NCBI GenBank assembly: GCA_050252335.1
Contig: JBFWLB010000023.1
Span: 1 to 37,485, forward strand
DNA: 37,485 nt
Reading direction: 5' to 3'
Origin: Berkiella_A sp050252335
GTDB lineage: Bacteria; Pseudomonadota; Gammaproteobacteria; Berkiellales; Berkiellaceae
The translations under genes were made by a program, and so were the position numbers. Under the pieces are notes generated by a model. The model ran no database searches. It was given only the letters and a program-made list of their open reading frames with translations, and was not told the origin of the DNA. Shown in pieces: positions 31,814-37,485 of the stretch; position 1 is the stretch's first letter, and each line of letters starts with the position of its first letter.

Positions 31814-32634
31814 TTGTTGTACTGATTCAAGCCTTTATTTGCCCACGTACGGTGAGACAAAATGGTATGCTGAAGTGCTTCATAATTTGATTTTGCAAGT
31901 TGTCTGCTCGCTTCTTTATGATGCAAATGATATACAGGAACAGAGCACTGCCCCATTTTCTTGAAAATATCATTATTAATTAAGCGCACAGCCAAATCAG
32001 AATCTTCAAATCCCCAACCTTCATAAACCTCATCCAAACCATTGACGGCAAAGAAATCTTCTCGCCAAACGGCTAAGTTACAGGTTTTGGCACCTTGCCA
32101 ACGTCTTTTGGCTATCTTTCTCAAGGCTAAGAGCGGTAAGCTAACGGTCGGTAAAAAACGATTAATTTTTCCTTGCTTCCAGGCACGCATCCATTGCCAC
32201 CAATCATATGTATAAGCAGGAACCCCCATCAGCACTTCTTTGCTAAAGGCCTCAGAAAGCAATACACGATTTCCTGCTACAAACCAATTTGGCTCCGCCA
32301 ATGCAGCATGTTGCTGAAGAAAATTAGGACCTAAAATACAATCCCCATCCAGAAAAATCATATAATCATGACAGGCTGCTTTTGCTGCTAAATTTCTAAT
32401 TTTAGCTGCTCTAAAGCCCCGATCCTCATGCCAAACATGCAGCAAAGGACACTCAAATTTAGATTGCCACGCGTCAATCAGTGTACGTGTTTCTTCTGTC
32501 GATCCATCATCGGCAATAATAATTTCCAACTGCTCGAAGGGGAAAGTTTGCTGAAGAATAGAATGAAAAATAACGCCCAATGCACTTGGCCAATTATAAG
32601 TTGTAATAATGAGCGATACCGTTATGTTTCTCAT
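31810..32634 (-). CDS. Glycosyltransferase family 2 in LPS operon
   Basis: GT-A fold glycosyltransferase likely adding a core sugar. Motifs: VSLIITTYNWPSALGVIF, IADDGSTEET, RGFRAAKIRNLAAKAA, MIFLDGDCIL with the metal-binding DxD, and C-terminal EGWGFEDSDLAVRL, a pattern of chondroitin-synthase-like and galactosyl/hexosyltransferase GT2 proteins. 274 residues is normal. It overlaps waaL by 4 bp and the WaaP-like gene by 4 bp, so all are coupled. Acceptor and sugar cannot be told from sequence. Confidence 0.88.
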   Translation of the reverse strand: MRNITVSLIITTYNWPSALGVIFHSILQQTFPFEQLEIIIADDGSTEETRTLIDAWQSKFECPLLHVWHEDRGFRAAKIRNLAAKAACHDYMIFLDGDCILGPNFLQQHAALAEPNWFVAGNRVLLSEAFSKEVLMGVPAYTYDWWQWMRAWKQGKINRFLPTVSLPLLALRKIAKRRWQGAKTCNLAVWREDFFAVNGLDEVYEGWGFEDSDLAVRLINNDIFKKMGQCSVPVYHLHHKEASRQLAKSNYEALQHTILSHRTWANKGLNQYNK

Positions 32635-33878
32635 GATATAGTTTTCACAGCTAAATTTTCGAAGGAACGATGCGCAATCACATATTTTTTCATATTAAAT
32701 TGCGCAAATATCAGCGCTGATAATAATATATAAAAATAACTCTCTGTAAAATCACTTAACCATGAGTTAAGCAAGCATCCAATATAAAAAGAAAGTAAAC
32801 AGCCTCGTATCAAGAGACTTCTTTCTGGGGATAATAATCCTGAATATCGCCATTGCAAATAAAAGAGCGCCATTAAACTGAATAATCCCAAAATTCCTAG
32901 TTCAACCATTGCCTTTAAATACTGATTGTGTGGATTATCTGTTAATAAGATATTATGCCCGCTGTGGTAAAGCTCATATGCTTTTTCAAAGCCTCCCGTC
33001 CCAATGCCTATCCAAGGGTGCTCAGCAAATACGGCCAAACTTGTTTTGTAAAATTCAATGCGAGAACCTAAAGAAGATGATTCTAAATTTCCTTCTTGAT
33101 AGAAAACCCAATCTTGTTTCAGTAAATTAATGCGGTTTGAGAATACCTCTGAGTGGCTGTACATCAAAGCAAGCAATAAGAATATGCCAACAAACCCTAT
33201 CCATAATCCCTTTATCCGCCATCGATGCCAAGCCACATAAAGTATTAAAACAAGCAGTGATATATGCCCAATTCTTCCCACGCTTAAGAAAAATAAATAA
33301 TAAATCATTGCCAATACAAGAAGAGAAGCCCACCATCGATGTGCCGGGGTATGTAATGCATAAATGGATAAAATGAAGGCGGCAATTGCCATGAAATAAC
33401 TTGTTTTGATATGACTTTTGAACACAGCCCCCATGGTGTATTTTAAACCAATAGGCAAATGTGCAAATACTTTTAAATAACCAAGGATGAGGGTAAGTAT
33501 CATGGCCGCAACAAAGGCTTTTACAACAATAGATTGCAATTTCTTCTCTTGCAAATAAAAGGCCAACATTGGAATAGCAGCTAAGCGCATATAATCTCTG
33601 AGCGTATGCGTGCTTTCAAGCAAAGAAATCTGCGAATACAACAAGCCCAACAGACTTAATAAAATAAAGGCCGTTGTTGCAATACCCAAAGGATGTCGAT
33701 AGTAGAAAGCTATTTTCTGCTGGAATGTTTCGTAACCCAATAGCCATAGAAGTGCTATAGCTAACATGGTTCCTGTCGTCAAGGCAGTCGATACAGGGAT
33801 TGCAAAGGCAAAGCATAATACCAATACAGAGATACATTTTTTTTCAATTGCTTGGCTGAAGAATAATTGCTTAACCAT
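32631..33878 (-). CDS. waaL: O-antigen ligase family membrane protein
   Basis: WaaL joins O-antigen from undecaprenyl pyrophosphate to lipid A-core on the periplasmic side. The protein has about ten to twelve predicted membrane segments. The Wzy_C-like periplasmic loop includes SLGSRIEFYKTSLAVFAEHPWIGIGTGGFEKAYEL and TDNPHNQYLKAMVELGILG; the conserved Arg and His of ligases fall here. 415 residues is typical. It overlaps waaC by 8 bp and the GT2 gene by 4 bp. Related O-antigen polymerases share this domain, but the location between waaC and core genes favours ligase. Whether the organism makes O-antigen is not shown here. Confidence 0.82.
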   Translation of the reverse strand: MVKQLFFSQAIEKKCISVLVLCFAFAIPVSTALTTGTMLAIALLWLLGYETFQQKIAFYYRHPLGIATTAFILLSLLGLLYSQISLLESTHTLRDYMRLAAIPMLAFYLQEKKLQSIVVKAFVAAMILTLILGYLKVFAHLPIGLKYTMGAVFKSHIKTSYFMAIAAFILSIYALHTPAHRWWASLLVLAMIYYLFFLSVGRIGHISLLVLILYVAWHRWRIKGLWIGFVGIFLLLALMYSHSEVFSNRINLLKQDWVFYQEGNLESSSLGSRIEFYKTSLAVFAEHPWIGIGTGGFEKAYELYHSGHNILLTDNPHNQYLKAMVELGILGLFSLMALFYLQWRYSGLLSPERSLLIRGCLLSFYIGCLLNSWLSDFTESYFYILLSALIFAQFNMKKYVIAHRSFENLAVKTIS

Positions 33879-34926
33879 ACTGTGGCTCTTGCTGCATTAT
33901 TTGCTTCAATATCTCAAAAACTTTTGCAGGTGGCAAACTTTCAAAGCAAGGGGGATAGAGCATATTTTCTTTTGCCACGGGGCATTGCTTCTCAAAGCAA
34001 GGATGACAGTCCTTGCTAACACTTAAATGTCGTTGATGATTGCCATAAGCACCCGTAAATCCAGGGAAGGTAGGACCATATAAAGATACAGTAGGCACAT
34101 TCATCATGGCAGCAATGTGTCCTAAACCTGTATCAACCGCAACAACTGCTTGTGCTTTTGCAAGCACATAAGTTATCTCACTCAGTGATAATTTGGGTAA
34201 AATAATAGGTAATTGCTTAAGTGCACCTTGCTCACAAAAGGCGCGTATTTTTTCTGCGCGTTGTTTTTCAAGATCATTGCCCCAAGTGAGCATCACTTGT
34301 TTGCCCTGTTTAGATAATAAAACAGCCAAATCACACCAATATTGTTCTGGCCAATGTTTGGTCGACCAGGTCGTACCATGCAAGAACATTACATAGTCAT
34401 CCGGCACAGTGACTGCTTTAAGACAATTCTCATCAATCCCATAGGATAAGGAAGAGGTTTGGTAAGAATAACCCAGAGCAGTTGCAAATAATTGCCGAAG
34501 CTTTTCTACAGCATGCTGATTTTTTGAAGCAGCAATCTTTGTTTGATAAAACAAACTGGCTATCGATTCTCTTGCTGAATGCTTGTCCAAACCTACTCGA
34601 TGCCCTTTTGCTAAAAGTGCTACACTGCTACTTTTCATAAGGCCTTGAGCATCCAAAACAAGATCATATTGTGAAATACGAAGTTGCTTGATAAAGTTTT
34701 TAATTTCACCTTGCTGTAATGATTGCATTATATTTTTGCGCCAACGACGCATATCAATACTAATGACACGCTCTATAGCTGGATGCCACTTAGGAATTTC
34801 TTGAAAGGCACTTTCAACGACCCAATCAAAATGCACATCTTTCAGCGCTTTTACTGCATCTGTAACAGCGGGTAAGGTATGAATCACATCTCCAAGCGAA
34901 GACATTTTAATAATTAAAACTTTCAT
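33871..34926 (-). CDS. waaC: Lipopolysaccharide heptosyltransferase I
   Basis: WaaC adds the first heptose to Kdo. It is a GT-B, family 9 enzyme: N-terminal MKVLIIKMSSLGDVIHTLPA, middle LHGTTWSTKHWPEQYW, C-terminal VDTGLGHIAAMMNVPTVSLYGPT for ADP-heptose binding. About 351 residues compares with 319 in E. coli. I chose the ATG at 34926, since the frame before it (to 35025) overlaps waaF in a different frame and looks non-coding. It starts 2 bp after the waaF stop, so the two are coupled. The C-terminal CHPCFEKQCP cluster is like that in WaaF. Confidence 0.94.
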   Translation of the reverse strand: MKVLIIKMSSLGDVIHTLPAVTDAVKALKDVHFDWVVESAFQEIPKWHPAIERVISIDMRRWRKNIMQSLQQGEIKNFIKQLRISQYDLVLDAQGLMKSSSVALLAKGHRVGLDKHSARESIASLFYQTKIAASKNQHAVEKLRQLFATALGYSYQTSSLSYGIDENCLKAVTVPDDYVMFLHGTTWSTKHWPEQYWCDLAVLLSKQGKQVMLTWGNDLEKQRAEKIRAFCEQGALKQLPIILPKLSLSEITYVLAKAQAVVAVDTGLGHIAAMMNVPTVSLYGPTFPGFTGAYGNHQRHLSVSKDCHPCFEKQCPVAKENMLYPPCFESLPPAKVFEILKQIMQQEPQYG

Positions 34927-34928
34927 TG

Positions 34929-35954
34929 CTACGCCACTAGCTCCAAGACAGCCTCTTTTATGCGTTCTGGCGGAAGATTTTTCATGCATAAATGGTGTTG
35001 TAATGGACATTCTCGTTTGAAACAAGGACTACAATGCAGATCTGAACGAATTATTTTCACTTTATCACTTAAGGGCGGTGTAAAACTTGGATCGGTTGAG
35101 CCATAAACAGCAACCACCGGCCTATTCAAGGCGGCAGCAATATGCATCAAGCCCGAATCATTGCTTACTACACAGGTACTCAAAGACATCAAATCAATCG
35201 CTTCAGCCAAAGAAGTCTTGCCACATAAATTAACACACTGTAATGAAGTCGCTTGATTGATCTGCTCAGCAACGGGTTTATCTTTTTCTGAACCAAAGAT
35301 CCAGAGTTGATAGCCTGATTTTATGAAAAAATTAGCTATCTGTGCATAATATTCAATTGGCCAACGTTTAGATGCCCCAAATTCTGCGCCTGGGCATAAG
35401 CTAATAATTTTACCCGTTTGTAAGGATAAGTGATGTTTTTTTAGCGCAAGCTCTACATTTTCTGCTTGGACAAGCAATTGAGGTTTAGGTAATACACTTG
35501 GTAAAGATGCATTTTTTTCATATGCCAAGGCAACATAACGCTGCACCATTAAAGGCAATTGCATCTTATCTAAGATCCTGACATCGTTTAAAAGCGGATA
35601 GCGCCATTCACCACGCCAACCAATACGTTGTGGTATTTTTGCAAAAAAAGGAATTAAGGCAGATTTGAAGGAATTAGGTAATACAAAACTACGTTGATAG
35701 GTATGCGGCAAACGCTTAGCAATCTGATATCTTTTTTTTAAGTCTAGTTCACCATGCTTCAAAGGCATGGATAAGCTAAGATCGATTTCAGGCATACGAT
35801 CGGTTAAAGGGCGGCTCCATTCCGGCGCCAAAACATCCAAACATGTTCTTGGATATTTGGTTTTAATCGCTTTAAATAAAGCCTGCGCCATCACCATATC
35901 ACCGACCCAGGATGGGCCAATTACTAAAGTTCTATCTTCCAACTTCAACTCCAA
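34929..35954 (-). CDS. waaF: Lipopolysaccharide heptosyltransferase II
   Basis: WaaF adds the second heptose of the inner core. GT family 9 motifs: TLVIGPSWVGDMVMAQALF, SLCPGAEFGASKRWPIEYYA, VSNDSGLMHIAAALNRPVVAVYGSTDP. The region PFFAKIPQRIGWRGEWRYPLLND is typical of WaaF. 341 residues matches E. coli (348). It lies 2 bp before waaC and 23 bp after a small zinc-finger gene, with ilvE further upstream, as in the Pseudomonas aeruginosa ilvE-waaF-waaC order. Confidence 0.96.
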   Translation of the reverse strand: MELKLEDRTLVIGPSWVGDMVMAQALFKAIKTKYPRTCLDVLAPEWSRPLTDRMPEIDLSLSMPLKHGELDLKKRYQIAKRLPHTYQRSFVLPNSFKSALIPFFAKIPQRIGWRGEWRYPLLNDVRILDKMQLPLMVQRYVALAYEKNASLPSVLPKPQLLVQAENVELALKKHHLSLQTGKIISLCPGAEFGASKRWPIEYYAQIANFFIKSGYQLWIFGSEKDKPVAEQINQATSLQCVNLCGKTSLAEAIDLMSLSTCVVSNDSGLMHIAAALNRPVVAVYGSTDPSFTPPLSDKVKIIRSDLHCSPCFKRECPLQHHLCMKNLPPERIKEAVLELVA

Positions 35955-35977
35955 ATCTAAAACCCTGGTAATTTATT

Positions 35978-36187
35978 TTAAGAAGAATGCGATGGCACAT
36001 CTTGTAGAATATAAGTAGCACCACAATAAGGACAGCTTACTTTATTGCTTTTCTCGATCGGCAGATACACCTTTGGGTGTGCATTCCACAATGTCATCTG
36101 TGGCATTGGACAAGAAAGGGGCAAATCTTTTTTACTAACGTAATATTCCTTTTGCGCACTAGCAGGTTCCTTGGAAAATTCAGACAT
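35978..36187 (-). CDS. Zinc-finger CHCC domain protein
   Basis: A small protein of 69 residues with a zf-CHCC domain: LSCPMPQMTLWNAHPKVYLPI and SCPYCGATYIL, where Cys, His, Cys and Cys are the likely zinc ligands. Related small proteins include the NDUFS6-like family and a bacterial group often encoded next to waaF or ilvE. I chose the ATG at 36187 (MSEFSKEP), with AGG six bases upstream; an upstream ATG at 36241 is less supported. Function is unknown. It sits between ilvE and waaF in the same direction. Confidence 0.85.
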   Translation of the reverse strand: MSEFSKEPASAQKEYYVSKKDLPLSCPMPQMTLWNAHPKVYLPIEKSNKVSCPYCGATYILQDVPSHSS

Positions 36188-36336
36188 ATGCAACCTATGA
36201 TAACTAACAAACTTAATAATGGGTAATTCATATTTTATCACAGGTGTTGAGCTAAATTCAGAATATATCGAAAGAAAGTTTGTCAGCTAAGATGGCCAGC
36301 ATAGAAACTGGCCCCTACAGAATCTAGCGCAAAGAC

Positions 36337-37257
36337 TTAAACGAAGGTGAGCCACTCTTTAAATTGCTCATTCTTACCCTGAACAGTATCAAAGTATAGT
36401 TTTTGTAATTTCTCTGTTATAGGTCCTCGCTTACCCTTACCAATCACTCTATTATCCACTTCACGAATGGGCGTAAGCTCCGCTGCTGTACCCGTGAAAA
36501 AACATTCATCGCATGAATATACATCATCGCGTGTTAGTAGCGTTTCACTCACTTCGATATCCAATGCTTTTGCAAATTCAAAAATGGAATCTCGCGTGAT
36601 ACCTTCTAAGCAAGAGGTCAATGTGGGTGTATATAATTTCTTGTTCTTAACTAAGAATATATTTTCACCACTCCCTTCTGCCACATAACCTTGTGTATCA
36701 AGCAATAGTGCTTCATCATAGCCACAGCTTAAAGCTTCTTGTAAAGCAAGCATGGAGTTCATGTAGTTTCCAGTTGCTTTTGCTCGGCAAAATGAAACAT
36801 TGATATGATGGCGCTGCAAAGAAGAGGTTCTCACTCGAATACCTTTTTCCAGTGATTCAGAGCCTAAATACGCGCCCCAAGACCACGCAGCAATCGCAAC
36901 ATGTGTTTTCAAATTATCTGCTCTTAAGCCCATACCTTCACTACCGTAATAGCAAAGTGGGCGAATATAGCCTGATTTCAAATTATTGCGTGTGATAGCT
37001 TCTTTTTGTGCTTGATTTAAAGTTTCTTTATCAAAAGCAATGGGTAAATTTAAAATGTGCGCGGAGCGGAAGAATCTATCCGTATGTGCCTGCAATCTAA
37101 AAATAGCCGTACCTTGTTGCGTTTCATACGCACGTACGCCTTCGAATATACCCATTCCATAATGTAGTGAATGTGTGAGTACATGAATTTTTGCATCACG
37201 CCATTCGACCCACTCTCCATCCATCCATATTTGACCATCTTTGTCTGCCATTGACAT
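36337..37257 (-). CDS. ilvE: Branched-chain amino acid aminotransferase
   Basis: IlvE makes leucine, isoleucine and valine from their keto acids with glutamate as donor, a class IV PLP enzyme. The PLP lysine is Lys160 in CRAKATGNYMNSMLA. Other motifs: HSLHYGMGIFEGVRAYE, GYDEALLLDTQGYVAEGSGENIFLV, TPTLTSCLEGITRD, DECFFTGTAAELTPI. 306 residues matches E. coli (309). AGGAG lies nine bases before the ATG at 37257. It is the first gene of the lipopolysaccharide series by position, 149 bp before the zinc-finger gene, and may have its own transcript. Confidence 0.97.
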   Translation of the reverse strand: MSMADKDGQIWMDGEWVEWRDAKIHVLTHSLHYGMGIFEGVRAYETQQGTAIFRLQAHTDRFFRSAHILNLPIAFDKETLNQAQKEAITRNNLKSGYIRPLCYYGSEGMGLRADNLKTHVAIAAWSWGAYLGSESLEKGIRVRTSSLQRHHINVSFCRAKATGNYMNSMLALQEALSCGYDEALLLDTQGYVAEGSGENIFLVKNKKLYTPTLTSCLEGITRDSIFEFAKALDIEVSETLLTRDDVYSCDECFFTGTAAELTPIREVDNRVIGKGKRGPITEKLQKLYFDTVQGKNEQFKEWLTFV

Positions 37258-37282
37258 GCGGTTTATCTCCTGCTGGATTTTT

Positions 37283-37309
37283 CTATTAATGTGAAACGAT
37301 TATTATCAA
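37283..37309 (-). promoter_or_regulatory. Weak candidate promoter for ilvE
   Basis: On the minus strand TTGATA (37304-37309) is followed after 15 bp by TAATAG (37283-37288), about 25 bp before the ribosome-binding site. The spacer is shorter than usual, so this is a suggestion only. Confidence 0.25.
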
Positions 37310-37321
37310 TAATTCGGTAAT

Positions 37322-37417
37322 TGTGGCTGGCTTATTGTAGAGGGTCAACTTAAAACGCACTTCATTTCCTAATCAATAAAACCAACTTCTACAATCCAGG
37401 ACAGCCACATTAAGTTG
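37322..37417. repeat. Complex inverted repeats upstream of ilvE
   Basis: TGTGGCTG (37322-37329) pairs with CAGCCACA (37402-37409), and ATTGTAG (37334-37340) pairs with CTACAAT (37389-37395), giving one long interrupted stem. A second pair, CAACTTAA (37346-37353) and TTAAGTTG (37410-37417), crosses it, so both could only form together as a pseudoknot. No ORF is seen. It may be a regulatory RNA structure, or the end of a mobile element that continues beyond the window. Confidence 0.5.
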
Positions 37418-37485
37418 CTTTACCCAAAATTTTTGAGCTAGAATTCTTTTCAGTAATAAGGAAATTATTTTAGCTCATGACCTTA

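Noticed and set aside
34927..35025. N-terminal extension of waaC
   Set aside because: It overlaps the waaF 3' end in another frame, and the WaaC family starts at the MKVLIIKMSSLGD block at 34926.
1..37485. tRNA, rRNA, transposase or integrase genes
   Set aside because: All spaces between genes were read for cloverleaf-like or conserved RNA sequences and all sizeable ORFs for transposase motifs; none could be supported.

Overview
The window looks like chromosomal DNA of an AT-rich gammaproteobacterium. Supporting this are the E. coli-like gene neighbourhoods orn / nnr-tsaE-amiB-mutL, efp-epmA with epmB, nudF-yqiB-parE-parC beside tolC, and ilvE-waaF-waaC. There is a full set of genes for a heptose/Kdo lipopolysaccharide. 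Eukaryotic-like proteins (a Ser/Thr-type kinase, a leucine-rich-repeat protein, an ankyrin-repeat protein) suggest a host-associated or intracellular lifestyle, as in Legionellales (Legionella, Coxiella, Berkiella-type bacteria). That placement is inference from gene content. The first 20 bases match the end of the Illumina TruSeq adapter, so the left edge is the end of an assembled contig.

Layout. 21-994: 3' part of a TPR-type sulfotransferase gene, convergent with and overlapping mutL. 964-6741 (minus): orn, nnr, tsaE, amiB and mutL, a tightly packed cell-wall, tRNA-modification and repair cluster. 6987-10572: psd on plus, then epmA and efp on minus, with epmB divergent from efp, so the EF-P lysylation pathway is nearly complete. 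10762-13114: two plus-strand genes without firm function, one probably a PilZ-like protein. 13167-18439 (minus): nudF, yqiB-like, parE and parC. 18605-20574 (plus): a pcm-like methyltransferase and tolC. 20819-23720: a kinase gene and an LRR gene, convergent with a 4-bp gap. 23821-26750: waaA, divergent from a WaaE-like glycosyltransferase and a polysaccharide deacetylase. 26803-28468: a putative outer membrane protein and an ankyrin protein. 28472-37257 (minus): ilvE, a small zinc-finger gene, waaF, waaC, waaL, a GT2 glycosyltransferase, a WaaP-like kinase, hldE, hldD and an orphan hicB-like gene, mostly overlapping or nearly touching.

How the genes work together. hldE and hldD make ADP-heptose; waaA adds Kdo; waaC and waaF add heptoses; the WaaP-like kinase probably phosphorylates the core; the GT2 enzymes extend it; WaaL attaches O-antigen. 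EpmB makes beta-lysine, EpmA attaches it to Lys34 of EF-P, and EF-P helps ribosomes through proline stretches. NudF, YqiB, ParE and ParC form a conserved block.

Most notable observations: (1) parC is full length in one frame but carries an in-frame TAG at codon 225, although ParC is normally essential. (2) A palindromic element of about 41 bp occurs three times, once inside the sulfotransferase coding frame and twice between the ends of convergent genes. (3) Two perfect 35-bp tandem repeats precede the kinase gene. (4) Kinase, LRR and ankyrin genes are candidate host-interaction factors. I found no tRNA, rRNA, CRISPR array or transposase gene.
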